Of a stretch of DNA of 57,832 bases, positions 36,854-47,438 are shown piece after piece. The notes beneath the pieces are model-generated. The model did not search any database. It saw only the letters and a program-made list of their open reading frames with translations, and was not told the origin of the DNA. The first letter of the stretch is position 1, and every line of letters begins with the position of its first letter. Origin of the DNA: Helicobacter mesocricetorum (GTDB lineage: Bacteria; Campylobacterota; Campylobacteria; Campylobacterales; Helicobacteraceae); assembly GCF_900198605.1 (NCBI RefSeq), contig NZ_FZPJ01000007.1:1-57832 (forward strand), in the 5' to 3' direction. Made by a program: the position numbers and the translations under genes.

Positions 36854-37339
36854 TTATTCCTCTGTTTTAGCATCTTGTGCTTGGGTTTGTATAACTTTGC
36901 CCCACATCATTTTATATTTTCGTTTCAAAAACTCAATCTCTTCTTGTGCGGCTTTTAACTGCTCTCTTAAAATCGCAATAGTTTTTTTGTCATCTTCATA
37001 GACTTCTTGAGTGTTAAAAAGGGCATCTTTTAGAAATTGATTCTCGCTTTTTACACTAGAGATAGTTTCTTCTTTAGAACTCACAACCTTCTCGTGCAAA
37101 CTCAAAATCGTCCCAATGGTCTTCTGCACAAAATCTCCATCAATGTCCCCACCCTCACTTTGTTCAACCATCACAGCATTGCTAGAAGTATGCACCAATG
37201 CTTTAGCGTTAGCATCAATTAAAAACTCTCCATTTTCTTGTCGGCTTTTTAATTCACCCTTAGCAACCATTTCTAAAACTTTCTCTTTGCTTAAATGAGC
37301 AATCTCCACAAATTCATCAATCTTAATCCAAGTTTCCAT
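36854..37339 (-). CDS. DUF3972-like protein: small DNA-binding-like domain plus coiled coil
   Basis: 161 residues. The N-terminal 60 residues resemble an excisionase/MerR-type winged helix (WIKIDEFVEIAHLSKEKVLEMVAKGELKSR). The C-terminal 80 residues are a charged coiled coil. I recall this as an epsilonproteobacterial family without assigned function. Sits 8 nt after purE. A DNA-binding or scaffold role is a guess from shape only. Confidence 0.65.
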   Translation of the reverse strand: METWIKIDEFVEIAHLSKEKVLEMVAKGELKSRQENGEFLIDANAKALVHTSSNAVMVEQSEGGDIDGDFVQKTIGTILSLHEKVVSSKEETISSVKSENQFLKDALFNTQEVYEDDKKTIAILREQLKAAQEEIEFLKRKYKMMWGKVIQTQAQDAKTEE

Positions 37340-37347
37340 AAATTTTC

Positions 37348-37842
37348 CTATAATATCACTTCAATATCTGCAGAATCAAGTTCAACATTTTTAGCCTTCA
37401 TCACTCTATCTTCTTTAAGCTTTCCCTCTAATTCTGCATTATTTAAAGCCAAAATCTGCATCGCAAGATAAGCACTATTAATTGCCCCTGTTTTCCCTAA
37501 TGCAACGGTTGCAACAGGCACACCAGAAGGCATTTGCGCAGTTGAAAGTAAAGAATCTAATCCATCTAAAGCACCACCTTTTAAAGGCACTCCAATAACA
37601 GGCTTTGTTGTAATAGCAGACACAGCTCCTGCTAAATGTGCTGCCATTCCAGCTGCTGCTATAAATACTTTAGCACCTTTCTCTTCGGCATTTTTAACAT
37701 ATTCTTTTGTCCGATTTGGACTCCTGTGTGCAGAACTAATTACAATCTCATAAGGAACATCAAACTTCTTTAAAACCTCCACACATTCATCCATAACTTT
37801 ATAATCACTCTTACTTCCCATTATAATGGCTACAAAATCCAT
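37348..37842 (-). CDS. purE: N5-carboxyaminoimidazole ribonucleotide mutase
   Basis: 164 residues, class I PurE. Purine biosynthesis step from N5-CAIR to CAIR. Active-site segments are IMGSKSDYKVM, ISSAHRSPNR and AAAGMAAHLAGAVSAIT. GGAGAATCT precedes the ATG. Confidence 0.95.
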   Translation of the reverse strand: MDFVAIIMGSKSDYKVMDECVEVLKKFDVPYEIVISSAHRSPNRTKEYVKNAEEKGAKVFIAAAGMAAHLAGAVSAITTKPVIGVPLKGGALDGLDSLLSTAQMPSGVPVATVALGKTGAINSAYLAMQILALNNAELEGKLKEDRVMKAKNVELDSADIEVIL

Positions 37843-37851
37843 AGATTCTCC

Positions 37852-38040
37852 TTACATAATAGATGATAATGAAACCCCAAGACCCACTAAAAACCCTCCG
37901 ATTAATGTAAATAAAAATAAATAAAAAACCCCATAAAGAATAAAGGGCATTAAGACCAAAAACCAAGACCAATCAATCTTTTCTGTCAGCTTTAAAGCAA
38001 TAAACAAAATCTGTAAAGCAGCCAAAAAGAATTCAAACAT
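37852..38040 (-). CDS. small two-span membrane protein
   Basis: 62 residues, almost entirely two hydrophobic segments separated by a short loop. The segment TEKIDWSWFLVLMPFILYG resembles the small bacterial family annotated as transmembrane Fragile-X-F protein, with no known function. It fits neatly between corC (4 nt) and purE (9 nt) in the operon, which supports a real gene. Confidence 0.65.
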   Translation of the reverse strand: MFEFFLAALQILFIALKLTEKIDWSWFLVLMPFILYGVFYLFLFTLIGGFLVGLGVSLSSIM

Positions 38041-38044
38041 CTAC

Positions 38045-39373
38045 CTAATCTTCATCCTCTAACTCAAAAGGTTTTTTAGTAGCTTTAATGCGGACAATTC
38101 TTGCCCCTTGTGTAGCTAGAACTTCATAAGTGCAATATTCATCGCTAATAATATCACCTACTACTGGCATTCTCCCTAAAAGGTTAAAAACATATCCTCC
38201 AATAGTAACTTGCTCCGTATCTTCTTCAAAAGTAATCCCAAGCACATCCGCCACGCGTTCTAAGTCAAGCATTCCATCAAAGGAATAAATATCCTCATCA
38301 ATCTTATGATAATCCTCACTTTTCTTATCGTGTTCATCGGTAATATCACCAATAACTTCTTCTAAAATATCTTCCATTGTCAAAAGTCCAGCCGTCCCAC
38401 CATATTCATCCACCACTAATGCGGTATGGCTTTGGCGACGATTCATCTGTAAAAGGATATTAGAAATAGAGGCACTCTCTGGAACAATAATCATCTCTCG
38501 CACTAAACTCTCTAGCTCTTTGTGAGGATTTGAAGAGAGCATAGTCTCTAGCAAATCTCTTAAATGCACCATTCCAATGATATTGTCTTTTCCGTCTTTG
38601 CAATAAGGATAACGCGTATGCTTAGTCGTAGTTACGATTTTCATATTTTCTTCATAGGTATTATCATCATAGAGACAAATCATATCTTTTCGAGGTGTCA
38701 TAATCTCTTTAGCCATTGTATCAGAAAAGCTCACAGCGTTTTGGATAATTTCATTTTCAATAGAATCTAAATATCCCCCCTTTAAACTCTCTCCTACAAT
38801 AATCTTTAACTCTTCTTCTGAATGTGCGCTCTCTTCCCTTTCACTAGCTGGTTTTATATCCATTTTATAAAGAACAAAAACTGCCAGAAGATCAAAAATC
38901 TTTATTAATGGATAAAACAAAATCCAAAACAAATGCAAAGGTCTAGCAACCAATAATACACATTTTTCGGCTTTTGCAATCGCAATAGATTTAGGAATAA
39001 GCTCTCCTGCTACAACATGTAAAAGTGTAATAAAACTAAAGGCTATCACAAAGCTTATCGTATGAAGAAAGACGGGATTATCCCCTATAAAATACTTAAA
39101 AGGCATTTCTAATAACCTTGCAATCGCTGGTTCTCCAATCCAGCCAAGTCCCAAAGAAGAAAGTGTAATTCCAAGCTGTGTAGCAGAAAGATAAGAATCA
39201 AGCTTACTTGTAATTTTAAGGGCTAATTTAGCACCCGAAACCTCCCTTTTAACAAGCTCTTCTAATCGGGAGCGACGAATTTTAACAATTGCAAATTCAG
39301 AAAGAACAAAAAAACCATTTAATATTACAAGAAAAAAAGCGAAGAGAGACAGCAGAATCGACTGAACTTCCAA
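38045..39373 (-). CDS. CorC/HlyC-family DUF21-CBS membrane protein
   Basis: 442 residues. N-terminal DUF21 domain with about four membrane spans (residues 1-190), a pair of CBS domains (MTPRKDMICLY ... VVDEYGGTAGLLTMEDILEEVIGDI), and a C-terminal CorC_HlyC domain. The family takes part in magnesium or cobalt export or tolerance. TTG start with a strong AGGAGGA site; a gene with this start in a long operon is probably coupled to expression of yihY upstream. Confidence 0.88.
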   Translation of the reverse strand: MEVQSILLSLFAFFLVILNGFFVLSEFAIVKIRRSRLEELVKREVSGAKLALKITSKLDSYLSATQLGITLSSLGLGWIGEPAIARLLEMPFKYFIGDNPVFLHTISFVIAFSFITLLHVVAGELIPKSIAIAKAEKCVLLVARPLHLFWILFYPLIKIFDLLAVFVLYKMDIKPASEREESAHSEEELKIIVGESLKGGYLDSIENEIIQNAVSFSDTMAKEIMTPRKDMICLYDDNTYEENMKIVTTTKHTRYPYCKDGKDNIIGMVHLRDLLETMLSSNPHKELESLVREMIIVPESASISNILLQMNRRQSHTALVVDEYGGTAGLLTMEDILEEVIGDITDEHDKKSEDYHKIDEDIYSFDGMLDLERVADVLGITFEEDTEQVTIGGYVFNLLGRMPVVGDIISDEYCTYEVLATQGARIVRIKATKKPFELEDED

Positions 39374-39418
39374 AAATTCCTCCTTTAATCTAGCAAAAAT
39401 ATGATTGATTCTAACATA

Positions 39419-40261
39419 TTAAGCTTGTTTTTTCTTAAATTCCTCCCCCAACTCCCCCATAGATTCATTCATAACCCTACTAAGTCCCATTCCAAAAAGC
39501 AAAATTGCCCACGAAAGATAAATCCAGATAAAAAGGAGTAAAACAATACTAAAAGATCCATAAAGCGTTAAATAAGCTTTATTATAAAAAACATAATAAA
39601 CAAAGCCCCATTTACCAATAGACCAAAATAAAGCAGTAATTAAAGAGCTTATAAGAATATTCTTTGTGCTAATCAAAGCATTTGCAGACATCTTAAAAAG
39701 CACAAAAAAGATAAGCCAAGTTACCAAATAAGGAATTCCCCTCAAAATCCAAGCAATAAAATCGCTATAACCTAAACCTTCTAAATACGTATAAACCTTT
39801 GCACTAAAGTAAATAGAAAATAAAATACCTAAAGGAATAAGCGTCATAGAAGTCCAATATAGCGATAAAGAATCCCAAAAGCCTCTTTGTTGGGATTGAA
39901 AAATCTTTTGTGTAATAAATTGATAATTCCTAAAAAATAAGATAGAAGTAGTAAAAGCATAAATTAAACCTATCCCGCCAAGCTTTGTAGAATTTTGCAA
40001 AAAACTCTCTAAATAATTCAAAAAAACATCAGAATATGTGGGGACAAAATTCTCGACAATAAAACCTTTAAAGCTTTCTAAATAATCTTTAAAATCAGGC
40101 AAAATCGTCATTATTGAAAACACAATTAAAAGCATAGGTAAAATAGCAAAAATAGTATAAAAACTAAGACTAGCTGCAAAATAGAGCAAATCCCCTTTTA
40201 AAAAAACATATAAATACGCAAGGGGCAAATGCAAACGTTTTAATACCCTTTTTATCATCAT
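39419..40261 (-). CDS. YihY/BrkB-family membrane protein
   Basis: 280 residues, six membrane spans. Family pattern AASLSFYTIFAILPMLLIVFS near the N-terminus. Older annotation as ribonuclease BN is a misassignment of the E. coli family. The function is not known; members are often called virulence factor BrkB-like. Lies 27 nt after bioB, as in H. pylori. Confidence 0.85.
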   Translation of the reverse strand: MMIKRVLKRLHLPLAYLYVFLKGDLLYFAASLSFYTIFAILPMLLIVFSIMTILPDFKDYLESFKGFIVENFVPTYSDVFLNYLESFLQNSTKLGGIGLIYAFTTSILFFRNYQFITQKIFQSQQRGFWDSLSLYWTSMTLIPLGILFSIYFSAKVYTYLEGLGYSDFIAWILRGIPYLVTWLIFFVLFKMSANALISTKNILISSLITALFWSIGKWGFVYYVFYNKAYLTLYGSFSIVLLLFIWIYLSWAILLFGMGLSRVMNESMGELGEEFKKKQA

Positions 40262-40288
40262 TCTAAAACTTCAAAATGAAAGATATAT

Positions 40289-41128
40289 TTATTCACAGCT
40301 TGTAGCAATGTTATAGCCATATCCTTTAATACGTTCTACTTCCTCTTGGGGGGTATTTCCTTTGGTAGTGAGATAATCCCCCAATACAACCGCATTAATC
40401 CCGCATTCAAAAAGCTCTTTTTGTGCTTCTCCAAAAACCCTCTCTCTCCCACCAGCGACCATCAATCTAGCCTCAGGGAGATATTCTCTAGCCAATCTCA
40501 CGCACTCTAGAGCTTCTTCTTTTTCTAAAACCTCTTGCTTAAGAGGCAATGCAGGATTTGGTATAAAAAAATTAATCGGCACAGTATGAGGCTTTAAAGT
40601 CTTTAAGGCATAGAGCAAATCCATTCTATCTTGCCAAGATTCTCCCATTCCAAAAATTCCTCCACTACACAATCCAAGCCCTACTTCTAAAGCATTCTCA
40701 CAAGTTTCATAACGGGCTTTAAAATCATGCGTTGTGCAAATACTTGGAAAAAAGCCTTTACTAGCTTCCAAATTGTGGTTATAACTCGCAATGCCCGCTT
40801 CTTTTAAGGCTTTTAAAGATTCCTTAGAAGCAATCCCACTACAACCAATAAGATGCAAATGCATTCCCTGCTTTAAAATCTCTCTTGTAGCTTGTGTAAT
40901 ATACTCCAACCTTTTATCGTCTAAATCTCTCCCACTTGTTACCAAACAAAAGCCCAATGCTCCATTTTCTGCGGCATTTTTTGCCTCTTGCACGATTTTA
41001 TCAATAGGCTTAAAGCGATAACGATCAATTTGTGCATTATATTTAGCACTTTGAGTGCAATAAGCGCAATCCTCCGCACAAGACCCACTAGAGACATTGC
41101 AAATGGTGCATAAAAAAATATCACTCAT
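40289..41128 (-). CDS. bioB: biotin synthase
   Basis: 279 residues, short like other Helicobacter BioB. Radical SAM motif C17xxxC21xxC24 in SGSCAEDCAYCTQS; further signatures YNHNLEASKGFF, CSGGIFGMGESW and INFFIPNPALPL. Inserts sulfur into dethiobiotin. AAAGGATAAAT overlaps the stop of the upstream gene. Confidence 0.95.
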   Translation of the reverse strand: MSDIFLCTICNVSSGSCAEDCAYCTQSAKYNAQIDRYRFKPIDKIVQEAKNAAENGALGFCLVTSGRDLDDKRLEYITQATREILKQGMHLHLIGCSGIASKESLKALKEAGIASYNHNLEASKGFFPSICTTHDFKARYETCENALEVGLGLCSGGIFGMGESWQDRMDLLYALKTLKPHTVPINFFIPNPALPLKQEVLEKEEALECVRLAREYLPEARLMVAGGRERVFGEAQKELFECGINAVVLGDYLTTKGNTPQEEVERIKGYGYNIATSCE

Positions 41129-41130
41129 AT

Positions 41131-41532
41131 TTATCCTTTTATCACCTCATCCCTGCCATTAAAATCTTGAATCTTAATGCTAACTTCCTCCAAATAAAAA
41201 ACCGCAAAATCTGGATTGCTTGGGGTTTTGTAAATTTCTTTTACCACAGGATATTTCTCAAACATCGCTTCTTTCACGCTTAAATCCTCATCAAACTTCG
41301 CAACACCACGAATCCTTATCCAAGTCGCTTGATTATCAAAGGCACTAAACTCCACATTGTTGAAGTTTTGTATATGCTTATAAATACCTTTAAACTTAGC
41401 GGTACAAAAATACAATCTACCATTTTTAAAAAGCGCAAATTGCATAGGACGCACACGCGGATTCCCACAGGTGCCTTTTGTAGCTAAAAAAGTAGGATGT
41501 TTATCTAAAAAATCTAAAATTTCTTGTGTCAT
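41131..41532 (-). CDS. pyridoxamine 5'-phosphate oxidase-like (PPOX class) flavoprotein
   Basis: 133 residues, split-barrel FMN-binding fold. Typical segments are GNPRVRPMQFALFKNGRLYFCTA and WIRIRGVAKF. The substrate is unknown; small members bind FMN or F420 and are often annotated as general stress proteins. ATG directly follows the topA stop. Confidence 0.8.
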   Translation of the reverse strand: MTQEILDFLDKHPTFLATKGTCGNPRVRPMQFALFKNGRLYFCTAKFKGIYKHIQNFNNVEFSAFDNQATWIRIRGVAKFDEDLSVKEAMFEKYPVVKEIYKTPSNPDFAVFYLEEVSIKIQDFNGRDEVIKG

Positions 41533-43647
41533 TTAATCTCCTTTATGACTTGATGCTTTTTGAGGTGGATGAGTGGAAACAAAATCACACTTTGGATAGT
41601 TCCCACAACCATAAAATTTACCCCTCCTACCTTTTCTCTCTACAATATCTCCTCCATCTTTTGGGCATTTTACCCCTTCTAAGATAATATTAGTTTTTTT
41701 ATTTTGCACAAGAGATTGCGTGTTTTTACACTCTGGATACCCACTACAAGCAAGAAATTTTCCATTTCTGCTATGTTTTTTCACCATAGGCTTACCGCAT
41801 TTTTCACAATTCCCAAAGTCCTCTTGTATGGTTTCTTCCTTTTTTATGTATTTGCATTTAGGATAACCGCTACAACCTATAAACTCCCCAAATTTACCAT
41901 TTCTCTTGACAAGTTCTTCGCCACACAAAGGACAAAATTCTCCCGTAGGAATAGTAACTTTTTGGCTTTTAATAGTGTTTTTACCTTCTGTAATTTTTTG
42001 GATAAAGGGTTCATAAAATTGCCATAATAACTTCTGCCAATCTTGCTTGCTCTCTGCAATTTCATCGAGTTTTTCCTCTAAATTTGCAGTAAATTGAGAA
42101 TCCACAATCTCCTCAAAATGTCCTTGCAGGAGGTCAATTACCTTAAAAGCGATTTCTTGAGGCTTGATTTGCTTTTTCTCTATCGTGATATATTCTCTTG
42201 AGGTTAGCAAAGAAATTGTTGGCGCATAAGTGCTTGGACGACCTATCCCTAAAGATTCTAAAGTTTTAATAAGACTTGCTTCAGAAAATCTTGAAGGTGG
42301 CTCTGTTTGCTTAGTTACTACTTCACATTTCTGCAATTTTAAGGTTTCCCCTTCCTTAAAACTCGGTAAAAGCTTATCTTTATCCTCCTCACCTAAAACC
42401 CTATAAAATCCATCAAATAGTAACTTTCTACCACCTAGCTTTAAAAGTGATTGACTGCCTTGTATAAAAATATTTTGCAATTCAAACTCTGCATCATTCA
42501 TTTGGGAGCTTAAAAATCGATTATAAATTAAAGTATAAAGCTTTAATTCATCCCCTTTTAAATATTGTGCGGCAATTTGGGGTGTAAAATCCATCAAAGT
42601 TGGTCGTATTGCCTCGTGTGCTTCTTGAGCATTTTTGGATTTGGTTGTATAAACTTTAGGCTTACTTGGAACATATTCCTTGCCATAAGTCTTTGCTATC
42701 ATTGCTCTAGCTTCTTCTTGAGCTTCTTTTGCGATATTTAAACTATCTGTCCGCATATAAGTAATAACTCCCATAGAACCCTTATGAGTCATTACCCCCT
42801 CATAGAGCTTTTGGGCATTTTGCATCGTGCGAGAGGGCGAAAAGCCCAAAAAAGAACTAGCACTTTGCTGTAAAGTAGAAGTCATAAAAGGTGGTGGCGA
42901 TGCTACCTTCCTTTTCTTGTTTTCTATCTCTTTAATAACAAATTGGGATTTTTTCAAAACCTCTTTAATAGCTAAAGCCTCTTTCTCCTCTTGGAGACTA
43001 AGTTTTTGAATTTTCTCTCCATTAAACTCTACTAATTCAGCCTCTAAATCTTTACTAAATAGCACTTCAAGCACATAATAAGTAATAGGTTTAAACTCCA
43101 AAATCTCCTTTTCTCTATCTACAACAATCTTTAAAGCACTGCTTTGCACCCTCCCAGCACTCAAACCTCTTTGAATCTTAGAGGCGATTAAAGGACTTAA
43201 GCGATAGCCTACGATTCTATCTAAAAGTCTCCTTGCTTGTTGGGCATTAACCTTATCCATATCAAGATAGCGAGGATTTTTTAAAGAATCCACAATCGCC
43301 TTTTTAGTAATCTCGTGAAAAACAATGCGTGGGAGCTTCAAAGGATCTTTACCAATAGCTATTGCAATATGAAAGCCAATCGCCTCACCCTCTCTATCCT
43401 CATCAGTTGCGATATAAATTTTCTTTGCATTTTTGGCAAGTTTTTTTAAATCACTAGTAATTGCCTTATGGGATTTATCAATCTCATATTCAGGAACGAA
43501 ACTCTGCTCTTCAATTTTAATTCCAAAGCTATGCTTAGGTAAATCCCTAATATGCCCCTTAGAAGCAATCACCTCATAATCATTACCTAAAAAATTCTTA
43601 ATAGTCCGTGCTTTTGTGGGGGATTCTACGATAATTAAATCTTTCAA
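41533..43647 (-). CDS. topA: DNA topoisomerase I
   Basis: 704 residues, type IA. TOPRIM domain at the N-terminus (IIVESPTKARTIKNFLG; TDEDREGEAIGFH) and active-site tyrosine in GVITYMRTDSLNI. Three C-terminal zinc ribbons follow: CPLCGEEL, CEKCGKPM and a degenerate CPKDGGD lacking the second Cys of its knuckle. TTG start with AGGAA upstream. First gene of the long minus-strand series. Confidence 0.96.
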   Translation of the reverse strand: MKDLIIVESPTKARTIKNFLGNDYEVIASKGHIRDLPKHSFGIKIEEQSFVPEYEIDKSHKAITSDLKKLAKNAKKIYIATDEDREGEAIGFHIAIAIGKDPLKLPRIVFHEITKKAIVDSLKNPRYLDMDKVNAQQARRLLDRIVGYRLSPLIASKIQRGLSAGRVQSSALKIVVDREKEILEFKPITYYVLEVLFSKDLEAELVEFNGEKIQKLSLQEEKEALAIKEVLKKSQFVIKEIENKKRKVASPPPFMTSTLQQSASSFLGFSPSRTMQNAQKLYEGVMTHKGSMGVITYMRTDSLNIAKEAQEEARAMIAKTYGKEYVPSKPKVYTTKSKNAQEAHEAIRPTLMDFTPQIAAQYLKGDELKLYTLIYNRFLSSQMNDAEFELQNIFIQGSQSLLKLGGRKLLFDGFYRVLGEEDKDKLLPSFKEGETLKLQKCEVVTKQTEPPSRFSEASLIKTLESLGIGRPSTYAPTISLLTSREYITIEKKQIKPQEIAFKVIDLLQGHFEEIVDSQFTANLEEKLDEIAESKQDWQKLLWQFYEPFIQKITEGKNTIKSQKVTIPTGEFCPLCGEELVKRNGKFGEFIGCSGYPKCKYIKKEETIQEDFGNCEKCGKPMVKKHSRNGKFLACSGYPECKNTQSLVQNKKTNIILEGVKCPKDGGDIVERKGRRGKFYGCGNYPKCDFVSTHPPQKASSHKGD

Positions 43648-43689
43648 ACTTCTAATTCCTAAAAATAAATTCCTAACTTTTGGAAGCTA

Positions 43690-43695
43690 ATCATA
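43690..43695 (-). promoter_or_regulatory. extended -10 box for topA
   Basis: TTGTTATGAT on the minus strand: extended TGn plus TATGAT, 43 nt before the TTG start. The rest of the 266-nt divergent gap to putA is AT-rich and holds several weak -10-like boxes for putA but no gene. Confidence 0.5.
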
Positions 43696-43913
43696 ACAAA
43701 AATTTTCTAAAAAATATCAAGCCCTCTACAAAGTATTCTCCAATTTTTTAATGATAAACTTCTATGTAATATTTGCAATTTTTATCCATAAAATGTCAAT
43801 ATTTTGTTACCTTTTTATACATAATTTTTATAAAATATTCACAAACTTCTTCGTTAATCAACAAAATAAATGTTAAAAAAAGTATGATTGAAGAAACCAT
43901 CCAAAGGAAAATA

Positions 43914-46900
43914 ATGATAGAACAAGCTTTAGCATTGGCTGAAGAACTACAAAACAAAATACAGCAACATCTCTCCAAAGAAGAAAAAGACTTCCATCAT
44001 AAAATGCAAAAACTCCTCAATAATCCTACAAACAAAGCAATGCTTATAGAACTACTAGATCGCTCTTTTCGCTCTCAAGAAAAGACTGCAACCTTTGACT
44101 TAATAGAACATACATTAAAAAAATATGGCATTGCAGACTTTTTTTCTGCATTTGAAAAATTTTTACTTTTTAGCTTCTTAAACTTTGGCAAATTTATACC
44201 CAATATTAGCGTCCCATTTTTTATCTCACAGCTTAGAAAAGATACAAAAAATATGGTGCTAGATGCAAATAAAGCAACGCTAGAAAAACATATCCGCACA
44301 AGAAAATCTAAAAACCATATAACACTTAATATAAACCTCATTGGAGAGGAGGTATTAGGCGAAATAGAAAGCTCTCTTAGGCTTAAAAAATACGAAGAAG
44401 CCATTAAATCAAACTATATCACTTATATCTCCATTAAAATTACCACCATTTTTTCACAAATTAATATTATAGATTTTGAATACTCTAAAAAAGAAGCCAT
44501 AAAACGGCTCGACTATCTTTATTCTCTAGCCCTAGAAGAGGAAAAGAAACAAAATCAGCCTAAATTTATTAATCTTGATATGGAAGAATTTAGAGACCTT
44601 GAACTCACAATAGAATCTTTTATGCAAAGCATTGCTAAATTTGATATTTATGCAGGAATCGTGCTACAAGCCTATATCCCTGATTCTTATCATTATCTCA
44701 AAAAACTCTTTGCATTCTCTAAAGAGAGGGTATTACAGGGCAAAAAGCCTATTAAAATCCGTTTTGTTAAGGGTGCAAATATGGAAAGTGAAGAAACTAT
44801 TGCTTCGCAAAAGGGATGGGAATTACCCACATTTAACAACAAAATAGATACCGATAGCAATTATAATAAAATGCTAGATTTTATTCTGCAAGGGGACAAT
44901 CACCAATATATCCATATTGGGATTGCAAGTCATAATATTTTTGAAATTGCGTATGCTTATACAAAAATCACTCACGCTAATGCACTCTCATCTTTTACCT
45001 TTGAAATGCTAGAGGGAATGAGTCTACAATGCTCCTATGAACTCTCAAAAATCCATAATTTAATCCTTTATGCTCCCGTATGTGAAAAATCACACTTCAA
45101 TAATGCCATTGCGTATTTAGTGAGGCGATTAGACGAAAACACGAGTGAAGAAAATTTTATGCGGTATTTTTTTAATTTACAAGTAAATGATAAAAACTGG
45201 AACACCCAAAAGGAACTTTTCTTAAAATCCCTATCAGGTATCCCAACACTTAATAATGATAGCAAGCGCAAACAAGATAGAAACAAACAACAAATCGCCA
45301 AAAGCTCTTATACCTCTAATAGTTTCACCAATGAGAGTGATACGGATTTTATTCTTCCACAAAATAGAGAGTGGGCAAAAAAGATTCGCCAAAAATACGA
45401 AAATCTTCAAAACTATGAAGCCTATCCCGTTATAGGTGAATACAATATCAATAAAGAATCCCTAAAACCAAAAACCATAAAAGATAAAATTCATCAAAAA
45501 GAAATTGGCAAAGTCTATTTAGCAGGAGAAAAAGAAATTAAAAAGGCTCTTGAGATAGCAAAAAACTCAAATTTCAAAGAAAAAAGCTTTGAAGATATTC
45601 ATAAAATCTTGGCACGAACCGCCCAAATTTTGAGAGAGAGAAGAGGTGATTTAATAGGAATAGCTGCTTTAGAAGTAGGCAAAACCTTTATAGAAATAGA
45701 TGCCGAAGTAAGTGAAGCCATAGATTTTTTAGAATTTTATCCTCATTCTCTAAAAGAACTTCAAGCGCAAAACCCCCAAACTACCTTTACCCCCAAAGGC
45801 ATAGGCGTAAGCATTGCTCCGTGGAATTTTCCCATTGGTATTTCCGTAGGCACTATTGCAGCACCACTAGCAGCAGGAAATGTTGTCATCTATAAGCCCT
45901 CATCACTCTCAACCCTTACAGGCTATATGTTAGCACAATGCTTTTGGGATAGCGGAATCCCAAAAGATACCCTTATTTTTCTCCCCTCTTTTGGCAGTGA
46001 TATTTCTCAATATCTCTTAAAAGATTCATCCATTAATTTTGCTATTTTAACAGGGGGAGAAGAAACCGCTTATGCTATGCTAGAGGCAAATCCTACTTTG
46101 TTGCTTAGTGCTGAAACAGGAGGTAAAAATGCCACTATTGTTTCAAAGTTTGCCGATAGAGATAGTGCGATAAAAAACATTATACATTCTGCCTTTTCCA
46201 ACTCTGGACAAAAATGCTCTGCTACTTCTTTGCTTATTTTAGAAGAAGAAGTTTATGAAGATGAAAACTTTAAAAACACCCTTGTTGATGCGGCAAACTC
46301 TTTAGAAATAGGCTCTCCTTTTGAGTTTAAAAACAAGCTTGGATCTTTAGCGGATAAACCTAATGCCAAGATCCTTAAAGCCCTTGAGGAACTAGCACCT
46401 TATGAAGAATGGGCTTTAAAACCAAAGTTTATTAATGATAATCCCTACTTAATGACTCCGGGTATTAAATATGGCACAAAAGTAGGGGATTTCACCCATT
46501 GCAATGAGCTTTTTTGCCCTATTTTAAGTGTTATAAAAGCCAAAGATTTAAAAGAAGCCATCGAAATTGCTAACTCTACTGGATATGGTTTAACCGCTGG
46601 TTTTGAAAGCTTAGATGAAAGAGAATGGGAATTTTTCCACACCCATATAGAAGCGGGTAATATTTATATCAATAAGCCAACCACAGGAGCCATAGTGCTT
46701 CGCCAACCCTTTGGAGGAATTAAAAAGTCTGCCATTGGATTTGGGAGAAAAGTAGGGATTTATAACTATATTACACAATTTTTAAACATCACTCAAACAC
46801 AAGTAGATAAAAACTTAGAAGAAAACCCCATCTCTAAAATACTGCAAAACCTAAATTTAGAACTCTCTAAAGATGATAAAGAACATTTAGAGACGGTAAG

Positions 46901-47438
46901 CCTTATGGCACAATCTTATACCTATCATTTACACAATGAATTCCAAAGAATAAAAGATTATGTCCATATTAGAGGGGAAGATAATCTCTTTTCCTATACT
47001 AAAATTGCCAATATGGCTTATCGTGTATCTATTAATGATACTTTAAGGGATATATTAGGCATTATCTTAGGGGCTTCCCTCTTAAAGATACCCCTTTTAG
47101 TAAGCTTTGAAAAATGTCCAAAAATAGCTTTAATACAAGAAATTTGTGAAAAGTTGGGAATGAAAGCAAATTTTATAAAAGAAAGCCAACAAGACTTTAT
47201 AAATAAAATCCCAGCTTTTGAAAGGATAAGGTATCTCCAAATGCCAAACTCTAAAGATCCTATCTATCAAGAATGTGCAAAATATGCAAAAATCATCATT
47301 AGGGAAAAACCTTTATTAAATGGTCGTTTTGAATGGCTTTATTACCATAATGAAAAATCTTTAAGCATATCCTATCACCGCTATGGAAATTTAGGAATCC
47401 GTGCTTTAAAAAATCCTAAGGAGTCTTTATGCAACTAG
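43914..47438 (+). CDS. putA: bifunctional proline dehydrogenase / 1-pyrroline-5-carboxylate dehydrogenase
   Basis: 1174 residues from ATG at 43914, chosen because AAGGA is 6 nt upstream; the frame stays open to 43773. N-terminal FAD-dependent proline dehydrogenase barrel ([26 protein letters not shown]), then aldehyde dehydrogenase domain with [22 protein letters not shown], catalytic Glu734 and Cys768 ([10 protein letters not shown]), then a C-terminal region of about 200 residues. No ribbon-helix-helix domain, so it is not a PutA repressor. Oxidises proline to glutamate. Overlaps putP by 10 nt. Confidence 0.95.
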   Translation: MIEQALALAEELQNKIQQHLSKEEKDFHHKMQKLLNNPTNKAMLIELLDRSFRSQEKTATFDLIEHTLKKYGIADFFSAFEKFLLFSFLNFGKFIPNISVPFFISQLRKDTKNMVLDANKATLEKHIRTRKSKNHITLNINLIGEEVLGEIESSLRLKKYEEAIKSNYITYISIKITTIFSQINIIDFEYSKKEAIKRLDYLYSLALEEEKKQNQPKFINLDMEEFRDLELTIESFMQSIAKFDIYAGIVLQAYIPDSYHYLKKLFAFSKERVLQGKKPIKIRFVKGANMESEETIASQKGWELPTFNNKIDTDSNYNKMLDFILQGDNHQYIHIGIASHNIFEIAYAYTKITHANALSSFTFEMLEGMSLQCSYELSKIHNLILYAPVCEKSHFNNAIAYLVRRLDENTSEENFMRYFFNLQVNDKNWNTQKELFLKSLSGIPTLNNDSKRKQDRNKQQIAKSSYTSNSFTNESDTDFILPQNREWAKKIRQKYENLQNYEAYPVIGEYNINKESLKPKTIKDKIHQKEIGKVYLAGEKEIKKALEIAKNSNFKEKSFEDIHKILARTAQILRERRGDLIGIAALEVGKTFIEIDAEVSEAIDFLEFYPHSLKELQAQNPQTTFTPKGIGVSIAPWNFPIGISVGTIAAPLAAGNVVIYKPSSLSTLTGYMLAQCFWDSGIPKDTLIFLPSFGSDISQYLLKDSSINFAILTGGEETAYAMLEANPTLLLSAETGGKNATIVSKFADRDSAIKNIIHSAFSNSGQKCSATSLLILEEEVYEDENFKNTLVDAANSLEIGSPFEFKNKLGSLADKPNAKILKALEELAPYEEWALKPKFINDNPYLMTPGIKYGTKVGDFTHCNELFCPILSVIKAKDLKEAIEIANSTGYGLTAGFESLDEREWEFFHTHIEAGNIYINKPTTGAIVLRQPFGGIKKSAIGFGRKVGIYNYITQFLNITQTQVDKNLEENPISKILQNLNLELSKDDKEHLETVSLMAQSYTYHLHNEFQRIKDYVHIRGEDNLFSYTKIANMAYRVSINDTLRDILGIILGASLLKIPLLVSFEKCPKIALIQEICEKLGMKANFIKESQQDFINKIPAFERIRYLQMPNSKDPIYQECAKYAKIIIREKPLLNGRFEWLYYHNEKSLSISYHRYGNLGIRALKNPKESLCN

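Noticed and set aside
43648-43913. Possible small RNA or extra N-terminus of PutA in the topA-putA gap
   Set aside because: The frame is open but the Met at 43914 has the ribosome binding site, and the upstream translation is not PutA-like; no RNA structure stands out.
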